A stretch of DNA of 64,000 bases from DATHXC01 sp035459965 (GTDB lineage Bacteria > Pseudomonadota > Gammaproteobacteria > Burkholderiales > Methylophilaceae): contig DATHXC010000004.1 in the NCBI GenBank assembly GCA_035459965.1, forward strand, positions 496,001 to 560,000, given 5' to 3'. Each line of letters begins with the position of its first letter. Position 1 is the stretch's first letter. A program made the position numbers and the translations under genes. Below the pieces are notes generated by a model. It had not been told where the DNA came from. It searched no databases and saw only the letters and a program-made list of their open reading frames with translations. Shown here one piece after another: positions 33,448-43,178 of this stretch.

Positions 33448-34812
33448 ATGAAAACAAACCGCAAACTACGCTTCCAGTTATTTATGCAAAACAGCTTTTT
33501 CGTGCTGTTATTTCTTGTGCTGGTCTTTATGCTGGGCTTCTTGTCCCGCGAATATCATTATTCCAAGGATATTACCCAGAGTGCCCGGAACACCCTTACT
33601 GAAGGCAGTATCAATGTACTAAAGGCAATGAAGGGCCCAGTGCAGGTGACGGTATATGCATCCAAGGATGATGAGTATCGCAAAACCATCAATGCCTTCA
33701 TCGCACGTTACCAACGCTCAAAGTCCAATATCCATGCGGAGTTTATCAATCCTGCCGAGCAGCCCAAAGTAGCCCAGGATGCAGGGATCAAGGCTGAAGG
33801 CGAATTGGTGGTGACTTACGAAAAGCGCGAAGAGCATTTGATGCCGCCGTATACCGAGCAGGACCTGACCAACTTGCTGGTGCGTTTATCTAGAACCAGC
33901 CAGCGTACCGTGATGTATCTGGATGGTCATGGTGAGCGCAACCTGATCGGCGTGAAAAACCATGACCTGGGCGAGTTTGGCGCACAGCTGGAAAAGAAGG
34001 GCTTTAAATTAGCTAATCCTGATTTGACTATTGCCCAGCAGGTCCCAAGCAATGGCGCCATGCTGGTTATTGCCAGCCCGCAAGTGGATGTGACGGATAT
34101 CGAAGCGAAGAAGATTAAAGAGTACCTGGAGGCTGGCGGCAATTTACTATGGCTGCTAGATGACGAAAAAATGCGCGGACTGCAACCAGTTGCCGAATAC
34201 CTCGGCCTGCAAATTACTCCGGGCATGGTGATCGATCTATCTTCTGCACAGCAGGGAGCTGACTCAAAAGTGGCGTTTGCCAACCAATACGGAGAGCATG
34301 CCATCACTAAAGGCTTCATGCTGCGAACCTTATTCCCTGAGGCGCGCATGGTGGAAGCCCACGGGACTGATGACAATGGCTGGGAAGTCAGCCGCTTGAT
34401 CGAGGTGGCTGCTAACGGCTGGTTAGAGACTGGCGTGGTTGACGGTAAGCAGAGCTACGATGAGAAAAAAGACATTCGTGGCCCTATCAATGTTGCGGTT
34501 GCGCTTGAGCGCAAGTACGGTAAAAAAGGTCAGCGTGTGGTGGTGGTCGGTAACGGCAATTTCCTGGCGAATACGTTTATCGGCAATGGTGGCAATCTCG
34601 ACCTTGGCGTGAATATGGTGAACTGGCTGGCAGGTGATGACAGCCTGATAACTATCCAGCCCAAGCCACTTAAAGACGTGAACGTGAATATACCGACCAC
34701 GGCCTGGGGCAGATTTGTCGCCATGGCAGTATTCTTCGGTTTCCGTTTAATCTTGCCTATCGCATTGCTGATTGCCGGCGTGACAATTTGGTGGAAACGC
34801 AGAAAAGCCTGA
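33448..34812 (+). CDS. GldG-like ABC transport auxiliary protein
   Basis: A 454-residue protein from the ATG at 33448; a longer frame inside the permease gene was rejected. The N-terminal membrane anchor is near 10-32 (SFFVLLFLVLVFMLGF). A large periplasmic region of the ABC_transp_aux/GldG type follows (KGPVQVTVYASKDDEYRKT near 60; GGNLLWLLDDEKM near 230). A C-terminal helix near 425-448 precedes a basic end (KRRKA). It presumably works with the ATPase and permease before it. The fold resembles glutamine-amidotransferase-like domains without a catalytic role that I can see. Confidence 0.9.
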   Translation: MKTNRKLRFQLFMQNSFFVLLFLVLVFMLGFLSREYHYSKDITQSARNTLTEGSINVLKAMKGPVQVTVYASKDDEYRKTINAFIARYQRSKSNIHAEFINPAEQPKVAQDAGIKAEGELVVTYEKREEHLMPPYTEQDLTNLLVRLSRTSQRTVMYLDGHGERNLIGVKNHDLGEFGAQLEKKGFKLANPDLTIAQQVPSNGAMLVIASPQVDVTDIEAKKIKEYLEAGGNLLWLLDDEKMRGLQPVAEYLGLQITPGMVIDLSSAQQGADSKVAFANQYGEHAITKGFMLRTLFPEARMVEAHGTDDNGWEVSRLIEVAANGWLETGVVDGKQSYDEKKDIRGPINVAVALERKYGKKGQRVVVVGNGNFLANTFIGNGGNLDLGVNMVNWLAGDDSLITIQPKPLKDVNVNIPTTAWGRFVAMAVFFGFRLILPIALLIAGVTIWWKRRKA

Positions 34813-34840
34813 TGAATATCAGCGCTAAGGAAATCTCTTC

Positions 34841-35719
34841 ATGAAAGCACGCTGGTTCGTTAATTTAATCCTACTGGTCCTGATTCTAGGCGTAGCGGCG
34901 TTTATCTATACACGCCCCAGGACTGAAGCCAAGGTCAGCCAGAGTTATGAAATCTCTACACTTAAACTGGCTGACATTAACAGGGCTAGCGTGGAGCAAC
35001 CAACCAAGGCACCTGTCGTATTTGAAAAGATAGATGGCTACTGGTATGTTGCACAGCCTTATAAAGCCCGTGCTGACCAGATGATGGTGAACAGGATGCT
35101 GTCTATTGTGGCGGCTAAAAGTAGTGATAAGTTTCCTGCAGATGACCTAGCACGTTTTGGACTGGATAAACCTCGCCTGAAGTTGAAGTTGGGTGATGAT
35201 GAGTTCCTTTTCGGCACTTTCAATCCGGTGACTGAGGCGCAATACGTGGTCTATAAAGATGCGGTGTATATGCTACCGGTGAGTTACTCGGAGTCGGCAC
35301 AGGTGCAACTCACGGAGTTCCTCGACAAAAGCCCGATGAAGCCAAGTGAGAAGATAGTCGGTTTTGACTTTTCGCATCTGGAGCAATGGGAAGAAACACG
35401 ACTCAATGTGGATATGGTCAACGGCAAGTGGACGGCCACTGCGCCCAAAGCCAAGATTGACCAGAACGAGATGAACGAGTGGTTCGATTCCTACTGGACA
35501 CACATGAGTGTGCAATCGGTTGAGCCCTATACGCCTGACCGTAAAGCGACATTGCCTTCATTTGAAGTCAAACTCAAGGATGGCAGTAAAGTGCATTTCG
35601 ACAAGTTGCAGGAATCGCCTCAGTTGCTGCTGGGTCGGCCCGATGAAGGCATGCTGTATCACATCACCCAGGATATAGGCTTTACACTGTTGAATCCGCC
35701 AGTCGGCATTGTTCCGTAA
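34841..35719 (+). CDS. DUF4340 domain protein, exporter-associated
   Basis: A 292-residue protein with an N-terminal anchor (MKARWFVNLILLVLILGVAA) and a mostly beta periplasmic domain of the DUF4340 type (FGLDKPRLKLKLGDDEFLFG near 104). DUF4340 proteins nearly always follow a GldG-like gene, so it is taken as the fourth part of the exporter. It may sense or bind envelope material; nothing catalytic is visible. It starts 28 bases after the GldG-like stop and mutM follows after 30 bases, so mutM may be co-transcribed. Confidence 0.88.
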   Translation: MKARWFVNLILLVLILGVAAFIYTRPRTEAKVSQSYEISTLKLADINRASVEQPTKAPVVFEKIDGYWYVAQPYKARADQMMVNRMLSIVAAKSSDKFPADDLARFGLDKPRLKLKLGDDEFLFGTFNPVTEAQYVVYKDAVYMLPVSYSESAQVQLTEFLDKSPMKPSEKIVGFDFSHLEQWEETRLNVDMVNGKWTATAPKAKIDQNEMNEWFDSYWTHMSVQSVEPYTPDRKATLPSFEVKLKDGSKVHFDKLQESPQLLLGRPDEGMLYHITQDIGFTLLNPPVGIVP

Positions 35720-35749
35720 AGCTTTTCCTGCTTAGATAGCTGACTCGCC

Positions 35750-36562
35750 ATGCCTGAATTACCTGAAGTTGAGACCACGATGCGGGGCATGGCGCCGCTG
35801 TTAAACCTCAAGGTCGATCAGGTTATCATCCGCAACGCTTCATTGCGCTGGCCTATCCCAGGTCATCTTGCTGAAACCTTACCTAAGCAAACACTTCTGT
35901 CTTTAACTCGCCGTGCCAAATATATTCTGGCACGGTTTGATACAGGCACGCTTATTCTGCATCTTGGCATGTCCGGCCGTATTTGCCTGTTGGAACAAAA
36001 TGAGCCTGCAGCCAAGCATGACCATTTTGATATCCGCTTTATGAGCGGCCATGTATTGCGTCTACGCGATCCACGCAGATTCGGTGCCGTGTTGTGGATT
36101 GACGGTGAACCTAGCGAGCATATGCTGATTGCGCCACTAGGGCCGGAGCCTCTTGAAGAGGGCTTTACAGGCGAATACCTTTACCAGCATATTCGCACCC
36201 GCACTGCGGCCATCAAGACTACGATTATGGATAGTCATCTGGTGGTTGGAGTAGGCAATATCTACGCGAGTGAATCGCTATTCCGCGCAAGAATTCATCC
36301 GAAAACGCCTGCAAACAAGCTCACCAAGGCCAGTTGTGTGCGTTTGGTGCAAGAAATCAAGGGCACCTTGGCAGATGCCATTCGGGCAGGCGGTAGCAGT
36401 CTGCGCGACTTCTTCGGTGCTGATGGTAATCCAGGGTACTTCCAGCAGGAGTATTTTGTGTACGGCCGCACCGGCCAGCCGTGCAAAATATGCCAGTCTC
36501 AAATCATGTTGTTGAAGCAGGGTCAGCGCTCAACTTTTTACTGCTTGGTCTGCCAGAAATAG
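35750..36562 (+). CDS. mutM: formamidopyrimidine-DNA glycosylase
   Basis: Removes 8-oxoguanine and formamidopyrimidines from DNA and nicks the abasic site. The 270-residue protein begins MPELPEVETT, which gives the catalytic Pro and Glu after Met removal. The conserved Lys is in LTRRAKYILARF near 52. The helix-two-turn-helix region VVGVGNIYASESLFRA is near 167. The C-terminal zinc finger is C-x2-C-x16-C-x2-C (CKIC near 246, CLVC near 266). All key residues are present. Confidence 0.97.
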   Translation: MPELPEVETTMRGMAPLLNLKVDQVIIRNASLRWPIPGHLAETLPKQTLLSLTRRAKYILARFDTGTLILHLGMSGRICLLEQNEPAAKHDHFDIRFMSGHVLRLRDPRRFGAVLWIDGEPSEHMLIAPLGPEPLEEGFTGEYLYQHIRTRTAAIKTTIMDSHLVVGVGNIYASESLFRARIHPKTPANKLTKASCVRLVQEIKGTLADAIRAGGSSLRDFFGADGNPGYFQQEYFVYGRTGQPCKICQSQIMLLKQGQRSTFYCLVCQK

Positions 36563-36784
36563 TCGTATCCTTATCCCCTCGTAAACGTTGTTTGCCTGGT
36601 TACAGGCTCATTTATCAGCAGTTACCCAATTCATCAGTTAGCAACAGGTTTACTGCTCTTTTCGGGGCTTGTATCCGGCTACCTTGCGATTATGCTGTGA
36701 TGAAATGCCAGTAAAACTGCATGGTGTCCAAGTCAGCCTTGAAAAATTGAGGTAGTTGGCGATAGCAAGTGAGGAGATTAATGA

Positions 36785-37612
36785 ATGAGCCTGGAAACAG
36801 ATAACACCAAGCCGAAAGATATCAATGACTGGGTAGTTTTTTTAAGCAAGGCGGATATTCCTGTACTCAAGCATACCGCCAAGGAAATGGCGCGACTGCA
36901 GGAAGACGAAGACAAGATCAGTGCCCGCAGCATCAGTTCTGTCGTGGTACAAGATCCGATGATGACTTTCCGCCTGTTGCGCTACGCCCAGACCCATAAA
37001 CATAAAAGCCAGCAGCAGGATCTGGTCTCTGCCGAGCAGGCCGTGATGATGATGGGCATGACCGCGTTCTTCAAGAATCTGCCTCCTGAGCCACTGGTAC
37101 AGGATGTGCTGAAAACCAATCTGACTGCATTAACACATTTATTGAAACTGATTCATCGTGCGCATCGTGCGGCCAGGTTTGCAGGTGATTGGGCCGCAAT
37201 GCTTTATGATTTGCGCGCCGAAGAAGTGTATATGGCATCTTTGCTGCATGATCTCGCTGAGATGTTGTTGCTGTGCTTTGCGCCGGATAGTATGAATAAA
37301 ATCTATGCGCTGCAAAGTGCGGATAAAACCTTGCGCAGCCATGTAGTGCAGGAGCAGGTGTTGGGATTCCGCATCCTCGATCTGCAAAAGCAGCTGGACG
37401 ATGTCTGCCAGCTACCCGGGCTGCTATCCCAGTTAATTCAGGAAGGCAATTCTAACGATCGCCGGGTGAAGAATGTGAGTGTGGCAGTTAATCTGGCAAG
37501 GCATTCCAGTAATGGCTGGGATGATGCGGCCTTGCCTGACGATTATCGCGATATTGCAGAGTTGTTACGAGTCGATGTGGAAAAAGCAAAGCGAATTGTT
37601 GGTGCGCCGTGA
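36785..37612 (+). CDS. HDOD domain signalling protein
   Basis: A 275-residue protein dominated by an HDOD domain (about 15-215), a non-catalytic relative of HD phosphohydrolases found in signalling and chemotaxis proteins. Motifs include SISSVVVQDPMMTFRLLRYA near 48 and VYMASLLHDLAEMLLL near 146. No partner domain is fused. The ribosome site GAGGAG precedes both this ATG and an out-of-frame ATG at 36781 that opens only a 7-codon frame. It lies just 7 bases from the convergent ubiB end. Function is unknown; a c-di-GMP link is possible but unproven. Confidence 0.85.
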   Translation: MSLETDNTKPKDINDWVVFLSKADIPVLKHTAKEMARLQEDEDKISARSISSVVVQDPMMTFRLLRYAQTHKHKSQQQDLVSAEQAVMMMGMTAFFKNLPPEPLVQDVLKTNLTALTHLLKLIHRAHRAARFAGDWAAMLYDLRAEEVYMASLLHDLAEMLLLCFAPDSMNKIYALQSADKTLRSHVVQEQVLGFRILDLQKQLDDVCQLPGLLSQLIQEGNSNDRRVKNVSVAVNLARHSSNGWDDAALPDDYRDIAELLRVDVEKAKRIVGAP

Positions 37613-37619
37613 AACGTTA

Positions 37620-39155
37620 CTAAATGGCAATCCATTTGCAATAGCGCACGCACTCAATCACTAGCAGTGCAATTAAACCCAGCGCCATCAGCCTTAATGC
37701 CAGTGTTTGATGTTTTTGTTGCTGCCTGATTTTTTCAAGTTCCAGAACCAATTCAGCATTATTATTCCGGCGCAGGAATGCGTCGATTGTTCTTGGCAGT
37801 GTCGGCAAGATTGCGCTCCAGGTCGGCGCTTCTTCCTGGATGCGCTTGAGCACACTGCGCCAGCCAATTTGCTCTGACATCCAGCGTTCCAGGAATGGCT
37901 GCGCTGTTTTCCATAAATCCAGATTTGGGTCAAGGTCGCGCCCAAGGCCTTCTACATTCAATAGAGTTTTTTGCAACATTGTAAGCTGGGGCTGGATTTC
38001 CACGCCAAAACGGCGAGAAGTCTGGAACAGGCGTAACAGCACGCGGCCAAAAGAAATCTCATGCAGCGGCTTATCGAAAATAGGCTCGCAAACTGCACGG
38101 ATAGCGGTTTCAAACTCATCCAGCGGCGTGTCTTTTGGTGCCCATCCTGATTCAATATGAGCGCGCGCTACCTCGCGGTAATCGCGGCGGAAGAACGCAA
38201 GAAAGTTACGGGCGAGGTATTGTTTATCGGTATCGGTCAGTGTTCCCATGATGCCGAAATCCAGCGCGACATAACGGCCATCATCGGCTACCTGGATATT
38301 GCCCGGATGCATATCAGCATGGAAGAAGCCATCCCGGAACACCTGGGTGAAGAAGATCTCCACCCCATCGCGTGCGAGCTTCGGGATATCGACCCCTATG
38401 CTACGCAAATGATCTACCCGATTGATCGGTGTGCCATCCATACGCTGCATGACCATCACCTGTTCACGGCAGAAATCCCAGTAAACTTCTGGCACAAGCA
38501 GCAGGCGACCATCCTTGAAGTTGCGGCCAAGCTGGCTGCAATTGGCAGCTTCCAGCATTAAATCAAGTTCGCTATGAATATGCTTGCCAAACTCAGCAAC
38601 CACTTCACGCGGCTTCAGGCGCTTGCCGTCCGACCATATTTTCTGCAACAGCCAGGCTGCGCTATCCAGCAAGGCCAAGTCTTTTTCTATCACGATGCCG
38701 ATGTTGGGGCGCAATATCTTCACCGCGACTGGTGTGCCATCAGGCAGATGCGCAAAATGCACCTGCGCGACGGAAGCACTGGCAACCGGTACTACGTCGA
38801 ACTGCGAGAAGACCTGATCCACAGGCGCGCCAAAAGATAGCTCAATGATTTGTGCTACCGACTCGTAGGGGAATGGGGGAACCCGATCCTGCAGCTTGGC
38901 CAGTTCATCTGCGATATCGAGTGGAATGAGGTCGCGGCGCGTGGATAACATCTGCCCGAACTTAACAAATATCGGCCCCAAGGCTTCCAGTGCCAGTCGC
39001 AAGCGTTTGCCGCGCGGGTCGTTGGTGTTGCGCCAGAACAATGCCAGGCGGACTATGTTTTGCAAAGGCCTCAGCTTGGTGTGGCCGAGGATGAACTCAT
39101 CCAGGCCAAAGCGCAGCGTAATGAAAATAATTTTAACCAGCCGGAATAAGCGCAT
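37620..39155 (-). CDS. ubiB: ubiquinone biosynthesis kinase-like ATPase UbiB
   Basis: A 511-residue atypical kinase needed for coenzyme Q synthesis. The KxGQ motif appears as IFVKFGQMLSTRRDL near 70, the Ala-rich nucleotide loop as VASASVAQVHFAHLPDG near 128, the catalytic-loop region as FHADMHPGNIQV near 288 and the DFG-type motif as VALDFGIMG near 305. The C terminus has a hydrophobic anchor (LALRLMALGLIALLVIECV). It follows ubiJ by 9 bases on the same strand. Confidence 0.96.
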   Translation of the reverse strand: MRLFRLVKIIFITLRFGLDEFILGHTKLRPLQNIVRLALFWRNTNDPRGKRLRLALEALGPIFVKFGQMLSTRRDLIPLDIADELAKLQDRVPPFPYESVAQIIELSFGAPVDQVFSQFDVVPVASASVAQVHFAHLPDGTPVAVKILRPNIGIVIEKDLALLDSAAWLLQKIWSDGKRLKPREVVAEFGKHIHSELDLMLEAANCSQLGRNFKDGRLLLVPEVYWDFCREQVMVMQRMDGTPINRVDHLRSIGVDIPKLARDGVEIFFTQVFRDGFFHADMHPGNIQVADDGRYVALDFGIMGTLTDTDKQYLARNFLAFFRRDYREVARAHIESGWAPKDTPLDEFETAIRAVCEPIFDKPLHEISFGRVLLRLFQTSRRFGVEIQPQLTMLQKTLLNVEGLGRDLDPNLDLWKTAQPFLERWMSEQIGWRSVLKRIQEEAPTWSAILPTLPRTIDAFLRRNNNAELVLELEKIRQQQKHQTLALRLMALGLIALLVIECVRYCKWIAI

Positions 39156-39164
39156 CAGTAATTT

Positions 39165-39815
39165 TTATTCTTTGTTTTCTATTATTTGGTTTTGTTGCTC
39201 AGTACTGGTTTGCTCAGGAGTTTCGTTTGATTTTGTTACCACTTGTTGGGCGGATAGTTTTTGCATGCGTTTCTCGATACGTTCTGCATCTTCACGCAGG
39301 GTGTCGACATCCTTTACAAACTGTTCAACATGACGCTTTTTCGCGATTGAAGCACTTTCTTCCTGCAAATATTCGGTCAACATCTCAGCCAGGTTGATGG
39401 TCTGCTGCTTTGCCTCAGTCGCAAACTTCCTGCTGAACTCCCCAACCTGGTAGGCGGGAGCATCCCCAATCACCTTGCTTAAATCTTCTTCAAAATCCCA
39501 GGATATATTGCGTAATACCTTGGATAGCGCAGATGCCAGCTCAGCATCGCCCTCGATCTTAATCTGGGTCATGGCGCTTTCATCATTGGCGAGTATCCTC
39601 AGCGCTGTGCTTGGTGAAATAATCACAGTGGCATCTGCTTGATTACTTTCACCGGAGATTGCCAAGCCGCCATCTTCCAGTACAGTCAGGCTGGCAGTAA
39701 CAGGGAATATCTTGAAGCTGACTGATTTTCCACCGAAGGGCAACAGCTCGGTTTTTGCCCAGCTGTTTTGCCGGATGATATGGTTTAGAAGTCGCGTGAG
39801 GGTAGATTTGAACAT
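39165..39815 (-). CDS. ubiJ: ubiquinone biosynthesis accessory factor UbiJ (SCP2 domain)
   Basis: A 216-residue protein with an N-terminal SCP2 lipid-binding domain (about 15-115) and a C-terminal coiled-coil-like helix (FVKDVDTLREDAERIEKRM near 170). It has the size and position of UbiJ, between ubiE and ubiB. UbiJ binds quinone intermediates and, with UbiK, organises the soluble Ubi complex. The tail after residue 195 is polar and Gln-rich. Confidence 0.9.
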   Translation of the reverse strand: MFKSTLTRLLNHIIRQNSWAKTELLPFGGKSVSFKIFPVTASLTVLEDGGLAISGESNQADATVIISPSTALRILANDESAMTQIKIEGDAELASALSKVLRNISWDFEEDLSKVIGDAPAYQVGEFSRKFATEAKQQTINLAEMLTEYLQEESASIAKKRHVEQFVKDVDTLREDAERIEKRMQKLSAQQVVTKSNETPEQTSTEQQNQIIENKE

Positions 39816-39823
39816 GTGGTGGC

Positions 39824-40564
39824 CTAGATTTTCCAGCCTTTATGCAGCGCGACCACGCCGGCTGCCAGGTTGTAGTAATCAACCTTGGCTAATCCTGCTT
39901 CCAGCATCATCGTGCGCAGCGTTTCCTGGTCCGGGTGCATGCGGATAGACTCTGCAAGGTATTGGTAACTGTCTGCATCCTTGGCAAACAGTTTGCCCAT
40001 GAACGGTAGCAACTTGAATGAATATGCGTCATACAGAGGTGCCAACGGCTTCCAGACCTGAGAGAACTCCAGCACTAAGAGGCGTCCGCCAATTTTAAGT
40101 ACGCGCTGCATCTCTGCCAGCGCCTTGTCTTTGTGCGTCATATTGCGCAGGCCAAAAGCCACGATTACACAGTCAAAATGCTGGTCTGGGAAAGGCAATT
40201 TTTCGGCATTGCATTGCAGCGCTGGTACTGATACGCCATCATCAATCAGGCGGTCGCGACCTACAGCAAGCATCGAGGCATTGATGTCAGTAAGTACGAC
40301 TTGACCATTGCTGCCCACTTTCTTTGCAAACAGGCGTGATAGGTCACCACTGCCACCTGCTACATCCAGCACGCGATCACCGGTTTTTACACCGCTGATT
40401 TCCACTGCAAAGCGCTTCCATGTGCGATGCAAGCCGGCTGACATAACGTCATTCATCAGGTCATATTTTCGTGCGACCGAATGGAAAACTTCACCGACTT
40501 TACGTGCTTTATCGTTCTCGGCTACTGTTTGAAAACCAAAGTGGGTTTGTGATGGTTCATTCAT
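39824..40564 (-). CDS. ubiE: ubiquinone/menaquinone methyltransferase UbiE
   Basis: SAM-dependent C-methyltransferase of quinone synthesis. The ATG at 40564 has an AAGGA site seven bases upstream and gives 246 residues, close to the usual 250; a frame extending to 40672 was rejected. SAM motif VLDVAGGSGDLSRLFAKK is near 68. Post-motifs are FDCVIVAFGLRNMTHKDKAL near 130 and GGRLLVLEFSQVW near 158. It is followed by ubiJ 8 bases later. Confidence 0.96.
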   Translation of the reverse strand: MNEPSQTHFGFQTVAENDKARKVGEVFHSVARKYDLMNDVMSAGLHRTWKRFAVEISGVKTGDRVLDVAGGSGDLSRLFAKKVGSNGQVVLTDINASMLAVGRDRLIDDGVSVPALQCNAEKLPFPDQHFDCVIVAFGLRNMTHKDKALAEMQRVLKIGGRLLVLEFSQVWKPLAPLYDAYSFKLLPFMGKLFAKDADSYQYLAESIRMHPDQETLRTMMLEAGLAKVDYYNLAAGVVALHKGWKI

Positions 40565-40574
40565 GCTCATTCCT

Positions 40575-40970
40575 TCAGTCTGATACTTTGTGCTCGGGCG
40601 CTTTGCGAGTGATGCCAGCCAGTTCCAACCTGCTGATATATTCCATCCAAAGCGTTTCGTAGTTGGTGGCAATATCGTACAGGTAATCCCATGAATACAG
40701 GCCAGTGTCGTGGCCGTCTGAGAAGCTTAATTTGACGGCGTAGTGACCAACTGGTTCTATGCCCACGATATTCACATCTTCTTTCCCTATTTGTAGCACC
40801 TCCTGCCCAGTGCCATGTCCACGAACCTCGGCGGAGGGGGAATATACACGCAGGAATTCGCACGACAGCATGCAATTGGTATTGTCATCAAACGAAATCT
40901 CCAGCAGGCGTGATGCCTGATGCAGGCGAATATCTGTGGGGCGAGGTGAAGTTGGAGTGAGGCCGCTCAT
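40575..40970 (-). CDS. DUF971 (gamma-butyrobetaine hydroxylase N-terminal-like) protein
   Basis: A 131-residue protein starting MSGLTPTSPRPTDIRLHQAS. The DUF971 domain covers most of it (LEISFDDNTNCMLSCEFLRV near 24; GHYAVKLSFSDGHDTGLYSW near 80). The longer in-frame start at 41039 would add a spurious hydrophobic stretch. In betaproteobacteria this gene is regularly found immediately before ubiE. The domain resembles the N-terminal zinc domain of gamma-butyrobetaine hydroxylase and has been linked to Fe-S handling in other proteins; its role here is unknown. Confidence 0.9.
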   Translation of the reverse strand: MSGLTPTSPRPTDIRLHQASRLLEISFDDNTNCMLSCEFLRVYSPSAEVRGHGTGQEVLQIGKEDVNIVGIEPVGHYAVKLSFSDGHDTGLYSWDYLYDIATNYETLWMEYISRLELAGITRKAPEHKVSD

Positions 40971-41213
40971 TGCGTATGTGATAAAGCCATTAAAAAAGAA
41001 AGATGATAGCAGAATCGCCATGCTCGATTGCGCTAACAACGTCAGTGTTATCCAAGAAATATCGAAAATCTCAAGATTTCCGGAAGATTTTTCAAGGGAA
41101 TTTATAAACGTGACAAATTACGGCATGTTATGTGACTTAGTTGGCTGATTGGTTTGAATATTTACATAGTCATGCTAGAGTGATATTAATAAAAAACCAT
41201 CTTGGGAACAATC

Positions 41214-43178
41214 ATGGCCGAAAACAAGTTAGCAAATCAATTTGCCGCTTACACCGAATGGCGTAAAGCGCTTGTGGATACGATTTGCGACTATCACAGC
41301 TGGCTGAATGAGCAAGAGCTGAATGATGCGCAAATTGACCAGCGTATAGAACAATTGCTAGAGCGCCTGCACGAAGATAAGTTGCACGTCGCGTTCGTTG
41401 CCGAATTTTCCCGTGGTAAATCTGAACTGATCAATGCTATTTTCTTTGCCGATTACGGCAAACGCTTGCTTCCATCCAGTGCTGGCCGCACCACTATGTG
41501 CCCAACCGAATTGATGTATGACTCAAGCAAGCCATCATCTCTTCAATTATTACCGATTGAAACCCGTGCTTCAGATGCAACGACCACCGAATACAAGCGC
41601 TACCCTGATGAGTGGCGTGTTTTTGAATTCGATGTTGAATCCAGCGAGAGCATGGTGACTGCATTCAATGAAGTCAGCCAGACCAAACGTGTTTCCGTGC
41701 AGGACGCAGAGCGTTATGGCCTGTATGACCCTACCAGCGCTGATGATGTAATGACCCTTAACCCTGATGGCACAGTCGATATTCCTTGCTGGCGCTATGC
41801 CGTGATTAACTTCCCGCATCCATTGCTAGAACAGGGTTTGGTGATTCTTGATACGCCAGGGTTGAATGCGATTGGTACTGAGCCTGAGTTGACATTGAAC
41901 ATGTTGCCTAACGCCCATGCAGTGCTGTTTATCCTGGGTGCCGATACCGGTGTTACCAAGTCTGAGAGTGACGTATGGCGTAAATATATCAGCGGTGCAC
42001 GCTGGAAACAGAAGGGTCGCCTGGCTGTCCTGAACAAGATCGACGGGCTCTGGGACGAAATGAAAGACGAAGACCAGATCAATAAGGAAATTCTCAAACA
42101 GGTCAATACCAGTGCTACCTTGCTGGGCCTGAATGCTAATCAGATTTTCCCGATCTCCGCTCAAAAAGGCCTGTTGGCAAAAGTTAATGATGATGCAGCT
42201 TTGTTGGAGAAAAGCCGTTTACCAGAACTTGAAAAAGCGCTGTCCAATGAGTTAATAGACTCTAAAAAAGAGATCGTCCGTGACAACACCCAGGGCGAAA
42301 TCTCTGATCTGATTAACAATACCTTACTGATACTCGAAGCACGTTTGCGTGGTCTGGCTGAACAACTGGAAGAGTTAAAAGGCCTGCGCGGCAAGAACGA
42401 AGATGTAGTCGAGCACATGATGAATAAAGTTAAGCTCGACAAAGAGAACTTTGAGAAAGGCCTGCAGCGTTTTCAGGCGTTGCGTAGTGTGTTTTCGCAA
42501 CAGACTAATCAGTTGTTTACCTTACTGGGCATGGAAGTATTGAAGGCGCAGGTCATCAAGACCCGTGAGAACATGATCTCCGCCAAGTTCACTAAAACCA
42601 TACGTGATGCCATGGATGATTTCTTCGCAGACCTTAAGAATCGCCTGATTCAGTCTGATGAACAGATTGAAGAAATCAAGAAGATGATGGATGCCATGTA
42701 TGAGAAATTTGCTGAAGAGCATGGTTTGCGTGAAGTGACTCCGCCAGTTTTCTCAACCCTGCGTTATCAAAAAGAGCTGGCTAAACTTGAGCGCGCTTAC
42801 AAAGAGCAGTTTAATACTGCCCTTAATATGCTGACCAATGAGAAAATGAACCTGACTTCGAAGTTCTTTGAAACGCTTGCCAGCCGGGTGATTCATGTCT
42901 ATGAAGTTGCAAACCGTGATGTTGAAACCTGGCTGAAAGCCGTGATTGCGCCTATGGAATCGCAGGTGCGTGAACATCAATTGCAACTGCGTCGCCGCCT
43001 GGAAAGTATCAAGCGTATCTACAAGGCAACAGGCACACTGGAAGACCGTATCAGCGAACTCGAAAGCATTGAAAAAAGCATACAGAGCCAGGTGAATGAT
43101 CTGCGTGTGCTGCGTCAGCATATGTATAACGCTCTGGCTTTTGAGGTGGCTGCTGAGGAGCAAGAGCAGGTCGCATGA
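41214..43178 (+). CDS. dynamin-like large GTPase
   Basis: A 654-residue bacterial dynamin-family protein. G1 AFVAEFSRGKSELINAIF is near 62, the G2 Thr region RTTMCPTELMYD near 95, G3 ILDTPGLNAIGTE near 212 and G4 LAVLNKIDGLWD near 271. Long alpha-helical stalk regions follow (about 370-500 and 530-650). No membrane helix or obvious membrane paddle is visible. Bacterial dynamins remodel or repair membranes, or act in phage defence. The stop overlaps the ATG of ccoS (ATGA), an unusual coupling. The ATG at 41214 is preferred over a TTG at 41202. Confidence 0.88.
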   Translation: MAENKLANQFAAYTEWRKALVDTICDYHSWLNEQELNDAQIDQRIEQLLERLHEDKLHVAFVAEFSRGKSELINAIFFADYGKRLLPSSAGRTTMCPTELMYDSSKPSSLQLLPIETRASDATTTEYKRYPDEWRVFEFDVESSESMVTAFNEVSQTKRVSVQDAERYGLYDPTSADDVMTLNPDGTVDIPCWRYAVINFPHPLLEQGLVILDTPGLNAIGTEPELTLNMLPNAHAVLFILGADTGVTKSESDVWRKYISGARWKQKGRLAVLNKIDGLWDEMKDEDQINKEILKQVNTSATLLGLNANQIFPISAQKGLLAKVNDDAALLEKSRLPELEKALSNELIDSKKEIVRDNTQGEISDLINNTLLILEARLRGLAEQLEELKGLRGKNEDVVEHMMNKVKLDKENFEKGLQRFQALRSVFSQQTNQLFTLLGMEVLKAQVIKTRENMISAKFTKTIRDAMDDFFADLKNRLIQSDEQIEEIKKMMDAMYEKFAEEHGLREVTPPVFSTLRYQKELAKLERAYKEQFNTALNMLTNEKMNLTSKFFETLASRVIHVYEVANRDVETWLKAVIAPMESQVREHQLQLRRRLESIKRIYKATGTLEDRISELESIEKSIQSQVNDLRVLRQHMYNALAFEVAAEEQEQVA

